In this document: positions 21,001 to 31,200 of the stretch, in pieces
How the letters are laid out: each line of letters starts with the position of its first letter
Numbering within the stretch: position 1 is the stretch's first letter
Source: Histomonas meleagridis
Lineage: Eukaryota > Parabasalia > Tritrichomonadida > Dientamoebidae
Length of the DNA stretch: 64,000 bases
Reading direction: 5' to 3'
NCBI GenBank assembly: GCA_020186115.1
Contig: WSYJ01000178.1
Location: 1 to 64,000 of the forward strand
Program-made: the position numbers and the translations under genes
The notes under the pieces: generated by a model
The model's input: only the letters and a program-made list of their open reading frames with translations
Database searches by the model: none
What the model was told of the DNA's origin: nothing

Positions 21001-21270
21001 TTATTCTGGATGAGAAGCACAAAAATCTTCAAATTCTTCTTGAGCGGATTGAATTTCACAATTACATTGTTCTTCAATAATGTGCTTTTGGTATCTTGCA
21101 TAATTATCAAGAATAAGAAACTTTTCTGAAATTTGTTCATTTTGTTCCTTCTGTAATTTAACAAGTTCTGGATGTGTTCCTTTTTGTAATGCCTCATATT
21201 CAGAAATTAATTTTTCAAAATGAGCTATTGCTGGAGTAATAACAATTGCTTTTGGCTGGTTCGTATTCAT
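21001..21270 (-). CDS. Small Sds3/BRMS1-like coiled-coil protein
   Basis: 89 residues, almost entirely helical. The segment Y-E-A-L-Q-K-G-T-H-P-E-L-V-K-L matches the most conserved part of the Sds3-like family (L-x-x-G-T-H-P-E-Y). It is followed by a long helix with charged repeats and the E-E-Q-C-N-C-E-I-Q-S-A-Q-E-E-F-E-D pattern, where the family has a Y-x-x-E-x-x-A-x-x-E-F/Y end. Sds3 proteins are dimerising subunits of Sin3-type histone deacetylase complexes. This copy is only the core helix, much shorter than fungal or animal members, so the assignment is moderate. Confidence 0.55.
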   Translation of the reverse strand: MNTNQPKAIVITPAIAHFEKLISEYEALQKGTHPELVKLQKEQNEQISEKFLILDNYARYQKHIIEEQCNCEIQSAQEEFEDFCASHPE

Positions 21271-21949
21271 TATTACTCAACCAGAAGACTGAGAAGACCG
21301 TTTATTATGAATTGAGAATGTTTAGCTGCTCATTTTGGTTGCAGCTTTCCACTTCAACCTATTTCAACATTGATTTCCAAACATTTAGATAAATGCGCAA
21401 GAAATTATGTCCACCAAACATTTTATACTTTGAAATTTCAACAATCATGACAATGTAAAAAAAAAAAAATCAAAAATATCAAACATATATGTATTTAAAT
21501 CAAGTTGCATAATTCTAACAAGCTAAGCTAGTTTGGTTGCTATAGTGAAACTTTATTATTATGAGATAGCTAACTATTTAAATTTTTTCAATTTTTAATG
21601 TTTCAAGAATTTTATGGTTTATCAAAAGTTTATCAAGTGATTTGAATTCTTTTAGGATATAATTGTTTTTTCGTTATTCCTTACATTTGCAATGTTTGTT
21701 GATTTCGAAACCAACCCTCAAAAAACGATAAACGTTCTCAATCGGATCAGATCGGAACCGTTTCACCTTTGATTTTATTTTTGGTCTTCAGCCCATTCAA
21801 TCACATGTGGTCCTATTCCTAGCGTCTTTTTGTAAAGTATCCAATTCCGGACAGCTGGATAATTTTTCAAAGGAGAACAGTGAAAAGTTTTCACAGAAAA
21901 AGTGATTCAATGACCTTCCTAACGGCAAAATCAAATTTTACTTGTTGTC
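21271..21949. promoter_or_regulatory. Upstream region of the Myb gene with Myb-type sites
   Basis: No gene. AACCGTTT (21756-21763), AAACG/TCGG motifs (21724-21756) and CTAACGG (about 21918-21924) lie upstream of the Myb gene. An imperfect palindrome, GTGAAAAGTTTTCAC (21880-21894), lies 56 bp before ATG. The AACNG cores fit Myb recognition, which would allow self-regulation; that is inferred. Confidence 0.4.
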
Positions 21950-22495
21950 ATGTTTACATCCCTACAACTAAGGGTTCCTCCTCAACTCATTGATCCCCAA
22001 CTATATGTTTGTCGCGATCAAAATCAACAGCCACAACCTCAGCAACAACAAGCTCCTGTAAATCCAAATGTTGAAATTAAACCAAAATCAGGAAAAATTG
22101 TAAAGTGTAAATTCACACCAGAAGAAGATCAAAAATTAAAAGAACTCGTACAAATTCATGGAACTTCATCTTGGAAATTGATTTCAAGTTTGATGGGCAC
22201 AAGAAATCATAGACAATGTAGAGAAAGATATAAAAATTATCTTGATCCAAATCTAAGAAATGATCCATGGACTTTTGAAGAAGATCATTTATTGGTTGAT
22301 AAATTTGCAGAATATGGCCCTAGGTGGAATAAAATCGCAAAATTCTTCACCAATAGATCAGATAACAGTCTTAGGAATAGGTGGCAACTTATGCTTCGTC
22401 AATGGGAACGCCAAAATTCCGAAAAGAAACAAGGTATTGACCTTTATCAGAACACAGATTTATATGACAATGTAACACTTGCTACAATCAACTAA
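21950..22495 (+). CDS. R2R3-type Myb DNA-binding protein
   Basis: 181 residues. A Gln/Pro-rich N-terminus (~20-45) precedes two Myb repeats. Repeat one (~58-105) starts K-F-T-P-E-E-D-Q-K-L and has W-K-L-I-S-S-L-M then R-Q-C-R-E-R-Y-K-N-Y-L. Repeat two (~110-158) starts W-T-F-E-E-D-H-L-L and has W-N-K-I-A-K-F-F and a recognition helix with S-D-N-S-L-R-N-R-W. The third Trp of repeat one is Tyr, usual in this family. Small two-repeat Myb proteins are the characteristic transcription regulators of trichomonads and bind AACNG-type sites. Upstream motifs of that type are noted separately. The stop lies in TAAA. Confidence 0.92.
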   Translation: MFTSLQLRVPPQLIDPQLYVCRDQNQQPQPQQQQAPVNPNVEIKPKSGKIVKCKFTPEEDQKLKELVQIHGTSSWKLISSLMGTRNHRQCRERYKNYLDPNLRNDPWTFEEDHLLVDKFAEYGPRWNKIAKFFTNRSDNSLRNRWQLMLRQWERQNSEKKQGIDLYQNTDLYDNVTLATIN

Positions 22496-23604
22496 ATGCA
22501 CGGTAAACCACAATAATAATGCGATAAATTATGATCAAATACTTCAAATTTGTTAATCCATATTAAAGATATATTGAGAGTTGTTTAAATACTATTTTTT
22601 TATTTTTCCGATACAATATTTTCGGATTTTTTTAATCACTAAAATTCATAATTTCGGAATTTCTTAGTTTTGTTTGTAAAGAAAATTCATGGAAAAATGA
22701 ATTTTAAATCCTGTTTTAAGTTAAAAATCAATACTGTGACGCAATCTATGGAATTCATTAATAATTTTTTACAAAAATGAACTTAATCCACTTAATATGA
22801 CATTATACACATTATTGACACATGGAAAACATGGTGAATGTGCAGATTTTTCATCCCAATAACAGTATAAATATGTTTATAATTATTGGAACGGCCAATA
22901 GAAAAATTGAATGACGTAACATCGTCTTTCTGGAAAAATTCGTTGTATTGTGTGAAATATCGCATAATTCTCAAAAAGTCATTTTACAACCATTCAAAAA
23001 AACTGGCTCCAATCTTATTTCACATACATTTTTCTCAACGAATTATTAATATTTTTAAATTATAAACATATTAATCTTTATCATAAGCTCAGTTGGTTTG
23101 ATTATTATACAAAATATTATCTTTTATGATAGTTGATAAATTATTTTATTTTTGAAATTGAAGCTTGAACATTATTTGCATGAGTTATAACATAATTTAT
23201 TTAAGCATAAACCAAAATATTTAATGATTTTGTTTTTATTTTCACCATAATGTCTTATTGTTAATATAAAGAATTTTATATTATTATAATTACCAGTATT
23301 TTTATGGGCCAATTTTAAGTAATTCATGGCTTTTTATTTATAAATTTGAATTGATTTGGAGACTTTTAATATGAAAAGAGCAAATGCTTCAACTACCATT
23401 GGTATTAATTGTCAATATCCTTCAATTATATATTATATCTTCTATGGCGCATAGACGATAATTTGCTTTCAAATCAGTGCACTTTTTAATCTGAATCTGT
23501 ATCCACTTTCACAAAACAAAGCGAAATTTAATTCAGTTTTGAGCCATTACATATTGCAAAAATCGTACTGTAAAACATAACATTTAATCCAAACATAAAT
23601 TTAT
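22496..23604. other. AT-rich intergenic region
   Basis: About 1.1 kb between two convergent 3' ends. I see no gene. The short minus frame at 22792-22974 is unsupported. Confidence 0.4.
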
Positions 23605-26600
23605 TTATCTTTTGCACACTATGTACGTTGTGCATTCTCCTTTACCTTTCAAGAAGACCTTTTCTCTTCTTTTCAGCTTATACTTTCCATGCGGGATATT
23701 GTTCTTTAAGTCCTCTGATATTTGGATGCAGTTTATTGGCGCCGATGTGCACAGCCTCGACGCGACATTCACCGCATCGCCGTACACGTCAAAAAACGGT
23801 TTGTCGTGGCCCAATATGCCTGCGATGATTGGCCCGTCCGTGTTGATCCCCACCTTGTAGTTGATCTCTATGTTCAACTCCTTGTTGTGTAACTTGATCC
23901 ATTTGATGCAATCAATTGCGAAATCGATCATTTCAGTTTCTTGATTCTTCGTAACATCGAAGAGACCGCCAGCTGCCATGTAAACACCGTTGATGATTTT
24001 GATTTTAACCAATGATTGATATTTCGCAATTAATTTATCGAACATTGAAACGATCTCATCCAAGAAGTCGACAATGTCAATCTGCGTATTCGAGCACCAC
24101 TTCAAGAAGTCGGCGATTGCGAAGAACATAAAAGTCGCCCGGCTGATCTTCGAATGCAATACTTGATTCTTTGACAGCAGCTTCGTAACCATGACACGTG
24201 GCATAATTTTCAGCAGTAGCGTTTGCACTTGCTCTTGTTTACTTTTGTAAATTTCTTCATTTTCGATGAATTCAGTTCGATCACGTATTAAAACAATATA
24301 AATCTTCGAGTTATCGATGGACTGGTTGATGGGAATGATAGTGCAGCCAACGGGGAAAGACCTTTGGTCATATCGATAAGCGGTCAAATTGAATTCTTGC
24401 GAACTTTGGATATTTAGGTTCAATTGGTCGAAGAAGTCAATGGTTCTTTGGTCTTCTTGATCGAATAAGATCGAAATGTCTTTGAGGATCAGATCTTTAC
24501 GTTTATATCTAAATAATTCGATTGCATTTTTATTGACATTTTTAATTATCTTCGAAGAATCGATTATAAACAACGAATTCACTGACTGTTGGACTATATA
24601 ACGTGCCATAGTTTTAATGTTAGTTTTCTTTTTACGCTTATTACTGAATGAAAATGAATCGACGATATTAGCGGATGATATAAAATGTGGAGAAGGTAAT
24701 AGAGTAATTAAAGCTTTTAATGATTCCAATAAATGTTTATAATTAATTAATGTAATTAAGAAGACGATGAAGTAAACCACTGAAAAAATGAAAAGTATTC
24801 CAAAAAATATCATAACAATTACATTAATAAAATAATTAATGTTACGACGTTTTTCATTAAACCAATTATTAATTATATTATATTGGGCCCTTAATGATTG
24901 AAACATATGACCGATTAATTTATAATTGTTAATCATATCATTAACCGTTATGTTCGTAAAGTTCTCAAATAAAATTGAAGAGTTTATTATGTTATTAATA
25001 ATTTGTTCTGATTCATAAGGAACGTTAAAGTACGATGGGTTACTAATTGAATACTTTGTTGTATTGAAATAATACAATGAGCTATTCAAAAACGAGCTAT
25101 CGTTATCATGTAAATAATTCGTATCGTTGTAGAATAAAGTTTGTAAAATTGAATAGAAGTGATCGACCAAATGTAAATTGTTTTCAGAAATTAATAATTG
25201 TAAGTAACAATAACAATTTTGAACGTCATTTTCCATTTTAATGTAACTTTGCATTTGAGTAACTTCGATTAATAAAAACCCAACGTCAAATAAAAAGAAC
25301 AAAATTGTTGCTAATAATAAATATCCGAATTTTCTGTTTTTGTTTTTTTGGTTAATTAAGTTTTCACTTATTTCTTCATCATCAAATTTCTCAATTGAGT
25401 TATTTTCTGACTTATTTTCCAGATTTAAATTATTGTTTTGATATAATAAATCTTCAAACACTGATAAGTCATTGTTATCTAATGCAATTAACTGATCGAA
25501 GAATATGTTCATTTCTTTGATACGTCCAAAGTGAAATATGAAATATGAAACTGCTAATAATACCAACAAAACTATAGCAATCATTAAGATCTCAAAGAAG
25601 CCATTACTCGTTTGCGTTGAAATGATTAATTCTTTTGAGTCTTCAATTAATAAATAAAATAGTTGTGTCGGATATCGTGATGACTTCAGATTTCGATCAG
25701 AATTTGAGATCATTGTGATATATCGAGGCTGGCAATATGATTCATTTGGTCTAAATTCGATTTGTTGCATAATTTCATTGATCAAAATTGCATATGTTGT
25801 ATTGACATTTTGATAAATATCAACATAAACTGCATAATATAATTGTAGCGCTTTTTCCGTGCCATTTCTAATTCGGAATAACGAATGATTTAGTTGTGTT
25901 AAACTATTTGATATTTTATATAACTCAGAAAATGTTAAATCCGATTCTGCAACAAACCCATCTCCCAAGACATCGAAATCTGTGTTACAATCGATAATTG
26001 CCTGATTTATTGATTTGAAATTATAATATGTTGCAACTAATATGTTGTTACATACATATGATAAAGGATATGAATCATTTTCTTTATATGAAACATCAAT
26101 TCTAGACTGGAACCAAAAGCCATAAACAGATAAAAATAACGATAAAACAAACGCCAACACGCAAAGAGTGCTCGAGACAGATAGAACCTTTGATGTGATT
26201 TTACTTAATGCAACAGTGTCATAGTTTTGGTGCGTTTCATTTGTTTCAGGTAAATTACTTAATGATATATTTAATGGGATTAAACTTGAAGTCCCGAACA
26301 TATAATTTTCTTTAAATTTACTGTAATCATTCCAATGTTCTTCATTCCTAAGATATCCTCTTAAGAATGTATGATATTCTTCAATATAACATTTAACTCT
26401 ATTTGAATAAGGATAATTTCGTAAAAGAAAATGTATCATTAATTCGAATCTTTTACATCCTTTAGTATATTTTTTAGTGTAATATTTAATTGATGACTTA
26501 ATACCTAATTCACTTGCTTCGATAATGTTTGATATATTTTGTTTAATTTTATTACATTTCTCATCGAGTTTATCCCAATAATAATTCATGTCTTCTTCTT

Positions 26601-27831
26601 TAATCGATTTCGAATATGCTTCATAAAATAAGTCGCATATCATTTGTTTATAATAAAATTTTATCTTCGAAAAAGGGAAATTTAATATATCTTCAATTGG
26701 TAATTCATCAACGAACGAAAGAATCCTTAAAGACTCTGCAATAGCATCAAAGTTATCTGAGTTCTTAATCAAATATTTTGCATATAAAACACTTTGCTTT
26801 TGATTCTCTGTATATAATAAACGCAATCTTAAGACTTCGTTTTTTTGGGGGTAAAATTCAACTGGAATTTCTTCATTCGATTGGAACTCCTTGTCGTCTT
26901 TCATTAATATCTTATCATAACGCTTCTTTACTAAATAAGACATAGTTAAATGTATCAAATAAAAGATTACGATGCAACACATAAACGCTGTAACTTCATC
27001 GAGTTCTGTTAATGAACATAATATTAAAAGTATCTCTAAAAAAACAAAGAAAAGTACAGTGGAACTAAAGTTTACATTCGTTTGATAAGAACAAAATGGT
27101 AACATTAAATAACACACAAAAAAATTACTTAAATTAAATAAAATGGCAAAACAATATATAATGATGTTCGTGTGACTTGTCGGTATTATAACCCAAATTT
27201 CTAATAAAACGACAGTATGAAGTTGTATGATGGTTTTAAAGGCTTCACTCCATGTGGTTAAGTTGTTCATTCGAATATATATCGAACGATTTCGTATAAA
27301 GAAAAATATTAGATATAAAACAAGAAAAATAAAATATGAAATTACATTGAGTATAAGAAATGGGAGATCAAGACCATTCGTATAATAACTCCCAGAGAAA
27401 ATATATGTTAGACGACTTGTAATATTTAGTAAAATAGGGATGAAAAATTGATTCATTAAATCAAGAAAATATAAATAATGAAGATTTAATGTTGTAGATG
27501 GATTGACAACTGCTGGTATAAAGAGAGCAACAATAACAATAGAAAAAATAAATAGTACAATCGCAAAATATTGATAAGGAATAAAATCTAAAAAAAGTAT
27601 GTTTTTTAAGACAAGTACAACAGACTTGTATACACCTACTTGGGTTTCAAGGTTGAATATTGCTGTTGATGAATGAACATAATAGAATTGAAAAAATACA
27701 AAAATCATTTGAATGTATGAAACTACTGGATGCAGTAAAAGAGATGCATTTAATATATGCCCTAGATGACTTAAATTTCCCCATTTGTTCAATTCACCAT
27801 ATGGAGAAAAAAAATGATTTTTGCTTTTCAT
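23605..27831 (-). CDS. Multi-pass membrane protein with PAS and class III cyclase-like domain
   Basis: I place the start at ATG 27831 (1408 residues); the frame extends six codons upstream only with a TTG. An N-terminal block of about ten hydrophobic segments (~25-310) is followed by a helical cytosolic region, more membrane segments near residues ~555, ~755, ~835 and ~1015, and a large loop with N-glycosylation sites. Next come a PAS domain (~1080-1190, F-I-I-D-S-S-K-I-I-K-N-V-N) and a C-terminal class III nucleotidyl cyclase fold. This is the architecture of the large trichomonad adenylyl cyclase family. The usual F-x-D-I metal site reads F-F-A-I-A-D-F (about 24107-24135), and the I-G-D site reads I-N-G-V-Y-M (about 23970-24000), so both metal aspartates are missing. 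The D-V-Y-G-D-A-V-N-V-A-S-R block is kept. Stop TAAA. Confidence 0.85.
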   Translation of the reverse strand: MKSKNHFFSPYGELNKWGNLSHLGHILNASLLLHPVVSYIQMIFVFFQFYYVHSSTAIFNLETQVGVYKSVVLVLKNILFLDFIPYQYFAIVLFIFSIVIVALFIPAVVNPSTTLNLHYLYFLDLMNQFFIPILLNITSRLTYIFSGSYYTNGLDLPFLILNVISYFIFLVLYLIFFFIRNRSIYIRMNNLTTWSEAFKTIIQLHTVVLLEIWVIIPTSHTNIIIYCFAILFNLSNFFVCYLMLPFCSYQTNVNFSSTVLFFVFLEILLILCSLTELDEVTAFMCCIVIFYLIHLTMSYLVKKRYDKILMKDDKEFQSNEEIPVEFYPQKNEVLRLRLLYTENQKQSVLYAKYLIKNSDNFDAIAESLRILSFVDELPIEDILNFPFSKIKFYYKQMICDLFYEAYSKSIKEEDMNYYWDKLDEKCNKIKQNISNIIEASELGIKSSIKYYTKKYTKGCKRFELMIHFLLRNYPYSNRVKCYIEEYHTFLRGYLRNEEHWNDYSKFKENYMFGTSSLIPLNISLSNLPETNETHQNYDTVALSKITSKVLSVSSTLCVLAFVLSLFLSVYGFWFQSRIDVSYKENDSYPLSYVCNNILVATYYNFKSINQAIIDCNTDFDVLGDGFVAESDLTFSELYKISNSLTQLNHSLFRIRNGTEKALQLYYAVYVDIYQNVNTTYAILINEIMQQIEFRPNESYCQPRYITMISNSDRNLKSSRYPTQLFYLLIEDSKELIISTQTSNGFFEILMIAIVLLVLLAVSYFIFHFGRIKEMNIFFDQLIALDNNDLSVFEDLLYQNNNLNLENKSENNSIEKFDDEEISENLINQKNKNRKFGYLLLATILFFLFDVGFLLIEVTQMQSYIKMENDVQNCYCYLQLLISENNLHLVDHFYSILQTLFYNDTNYLHDNDSSFLNSSLYYFNTTKYSISNPSYFNVPYESEQIINNIINSSILFENFTNITVNDMINNYKLIGHMFQSLRAQYNIINNWFNEKRRNINYFINVIVMIFFGILFIFSVVYFIVFLITLINYKHLLESLKALITLLPSPHFISSANIVDSFSFSNKRKKKTNIKTMARYIVQQSVNSLFIIDSSKIIKNVNKNAIELFRYKRKDLILKDISILFDQEDQRTIDFFDQLNLNIQSSQEFNLTAYRYDQRSFPVGCTIIPINQSIDNSKIYIVLIRDRTEFIENEEIYKSKQEQVQTLLLKIMPRVMVTKLLSKNQVLHSKISRATFMFFAIADFLKWCSNTQIDIVDFLDEIVSMFDKLIAKYQSLVKIKIINGVYMAAGGLFDVTKNQETEMIDFAIDCIKWIKLHNKELNIEINYKVGINTDGPIIAGILGHDKPFFDVYGDAVNVASRLCTSAPINCIQISEDLKNNIPHGKYKLKRREKVFLKGKGECTTYIVCKR

Positions 27832-28209
27832 CCAGATCCTTCCCAGCAAATTTGAATGGATTATTTGTCACTTTTATCTCGAAATTTTTGAATGAATTCA
27901 AACGTATTTTAGCGCAAGTATGAAAAATAACATGAATTTAGTTTAAATTCCAATAAATCATAATCAACTTATTAGAAAAAAAATGTTATTGTTGTATGAC
28001 CAACAGATCAAAACACATAAATATTGGTTATACTAAAATTTGAAATCAATTTAAAATTTATTTTAAAAGAAAAGTAACTATCAAAAAAGTTACGAGAAAC
28101 ATTTAGACAACATATGTAAATACAATATATACTTGATTATGATTTTAATGAGGAGTAAATCATGATTTTTTTGGTGAACGGTTAAATCCGTTTTTCTGCA
28201 AACAAGAAA
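27832..28209. promoter_or_regulatory. Shared divergent promoter region (cyclase-like and dynein genes)
   Basis: 378 bp separate two head-to-head large genes. On the dynein side AACGGTTA lies at 28177-28184, 26 bp before ATG, followed by AATCCGTTTTT. On the other side only a degenerate ACGTTT (about 27900) is seen. Confidence 0.45.
28177..28184 (+). promoter_or_regulatory. M3-like core promoter element of the dynein gene
   Basis: AACGGTTA, an exact match to the degenerate M3 consensus, 26 bp before the start codon. Confidence 0.5.
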
Positions 28210-31200
28210 ATGAACAAAACAAATAAACAGAGAAAAGGAGCATTTTCAGAACTCTTTTTCTCTACCCAAAAAGCGTCAATTCGTCCATCAAGTAAGACAA
28301 GCCTTCGAAACATTTCGCTTCCACCACTTGAAGATACCACTCCACCAGAAGATACTACACATAATGAAGAAGATAACGAGCCGGTTTCAAAACCTTCAAA
28401 TTCTTCTTTCCCAAATATATCTACTTATACAGCTGCACGAAAATATTTTTCAAAACAATCTGATAAATTACCACCATCAGATCCATTACCAATGGGCCCG
28501 CACAATACCCCACCAGAGTCAATTCTACCTAAAGTTCAAATTCCATTTATTACACCACCTGGAGTCACACCAAGATCCATTGAAGTTGAACGTCTAAAGC
28601 GACAATATCAACAAATGGACATATCCCAACTTCTTATTGAACGTGGTATTGATTATCCTCAAGAGATTGGTGTTACAGAAATGAATACTGAGTTTCCACC
28701 AATTTTCCAATTATGGGATTTTGATGACGATTCGTTTGATCCACGTACTACTGATGAATGGCTTAGTATTGGCCTTAATTCTGATGGTACGATGGGTGGA
28801 ATTCCTTCACGAGTATTTAATACGCATGAACTTAAATGGATTGATTCCATTGTTATTGATTATAATTCCACCACAATGTTATGGCAAGTCAAATATCCGA
28901 ATGACATTTATCCATCTGAATGGTTACCACGTTTACGTATTTTATTTCTATCAGAAGATCCACGAATTTTTTCTAATCGAATTGCTAATGCAATTAATGA
29001 AAGACGACGTATTGAGTCATGGATACGATTTGTGTTTTATGTTGAAAACATGCCATATAAATCGATGCCCAAAATCCCTAAAGAAAGTGTAGAACGAATA
29101 TTACAAAAGATTCCATCACCACGAAGAAAGATTGAACTTGACATAAAACCATTTTTAAAAGAAGCCAAAATCAATTATAAATATACATTTAATACGCATT
29201 CATTTGAAGCTAAAATTAAATCGGATCCAATTTACGCACGATCATTAGGTATATATGATTTAACTAAAGAAGAAGAAATTATATCACGAAATAAAATCGA
29301 GACGAATGCAAACTTTAAACGATTATATGAAAAAGTATCATTTCATTCATTATATACAAAGGATTGTATCTTTAATGCATTAATGAAGACGAGATCTTCA
29401 TGTTTAGATGTCTCTAATATTATAATGTTATCATTACGATCTAATAAATCATTTCATTTAGAAGAATTCCAACAAACGCAATCACAAATGATCTCAAAGA
29501 ATAAACATTTTCTTACTGATGATTGGGTACCACAACTTGGTCGAGAATTACGAAATGCTTTATCTGGTATATCAAAAGGTTGGTTTAATTTAGAAGAAAC
29601 TGATCGTGAAGTATATAATATGTCTAAATTTAGTAACTTCATGACTTTAATATCTTTTATGATGATTGATGCTGCACGGAAATCAGTTTTAAATAATTTC
29701 GAATTATTTGATAATTTTATTGAAGATTTATCACCGATTTCAGTAACAATAAAATCACAAACTGAATTTAAATCAGAATTTCCTAAAAATTCATCGGGCG
29801 CAATGATAATGCCATTGTTTGAAATCGATATGACAATTGAAGAAGAGAAAATTTGTTATGGAATTGATCCTATTTTATTTAAGGAATTATGTTTAAATAT
29901 ATTATCATCAATTGTTGATTCTGTTCGATCGATTCCAATCATTGAACCACGTGTATTACCTGAAATGTTTCGTAATGTTTCATTAACATTATCCACAATT
30001 AATGAAGATGAAACAGAACTTATTAAACATAAAGAAAATATTATAAAGAATTTAGATGCTGCAATTAAAGTTTTAGAAGATTATATATTAACTTATGATT
30101 CATATATTGATTTCTTAAAACTTGATCATGCGAAATTTGTAGAGAAACTTAATAATGATTCACCTTCATTAGAACAATGTTCACATGAAATTAAAATTCA
30201 TCAAGAATCAATTAATGAAATCTTAAAAACTATACCTAAACGAGCAATTTTAGGATTATTTTCAGTGAATGTTACATCAGTCCGAAATTATTTAATTTCA
30301 AAACATAAATTATTAATAAAATCGATTTTAGATTATATATCAAAAACAGCAAAATCACAATTCAAAAAATATTTAAATGAATATCGAACAATTGAAAATA
30401 GAATTACTGCAATACCAACAAAAATCGAAGAATTAGATCAACAACGTCAATATATATCAACTGTACCAAAATTAGTCGAAAAACTTCATTTAAGAGTTTG
30501 TGACTCAATGAAATATTATGACTTTTTAGAGAATTATAATCATCAAATATCTAATGAAGATTTTAATATTAAATGGAATACATTTGGTCATGCAAAACAT
30601 TGTTTCCAATTAATCGAAAAATCGAAATCGACACTTGATAATTATTTCATTAAATTTGAACAAGATCTTGAAATGCATCAAGAAAAATTTGCTGCTGAAC
30701 TTGATAAACTTTCACGTGAAGTTTCTACTGTATCTAAATATATTGATCCAACACAAAGTGATATATATTCACAAGAAATTAAACGAATTTCGAAAATTAT
30801 TGAGAATTCAGAACAAACAGCTAAAGTATATAATTCACGACAAATTATTTTTGGACAAGAAATTACTGATTATTCACGAATTGATGAACTTAAGAAGACA
30901 TTTGAACCATTTGCATTATTTTGGCTTAATTTAGATCAATGGTATAAATTATCACAATCGATAAATGAAAAGCCATTAATACAATTAAATGCCGAACAAA
31001 TATCAAAAGATTTACAAGTAATATATACTGCATTACATAAATCAACACATAACTTTAAAAATGGTCCAACTGCTATTTTACAATTAGCTATTGATACAAA
31101 ACAAAAAGTTAGTGAAATGAGAGATCATATACCTTTATTAACAGCTTTATTAAACCCTGGAATGAAGAAAAGACATTGGGTTAAATTATCAGAGAAACTT

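Noticed and set aside
27832..27849. TTG start of the cyclase-like gene at 27849
   Set aside because: Non-ATG start; the in-frame ATG at 27831 is the first usable one.
28328..30934. Overlapping frames inside the dynein gene, such as 28328-28597, 28721-29092 and 30635-30934
   Set aside because: Shadows of the dynein frame with skewed composition and no domain.
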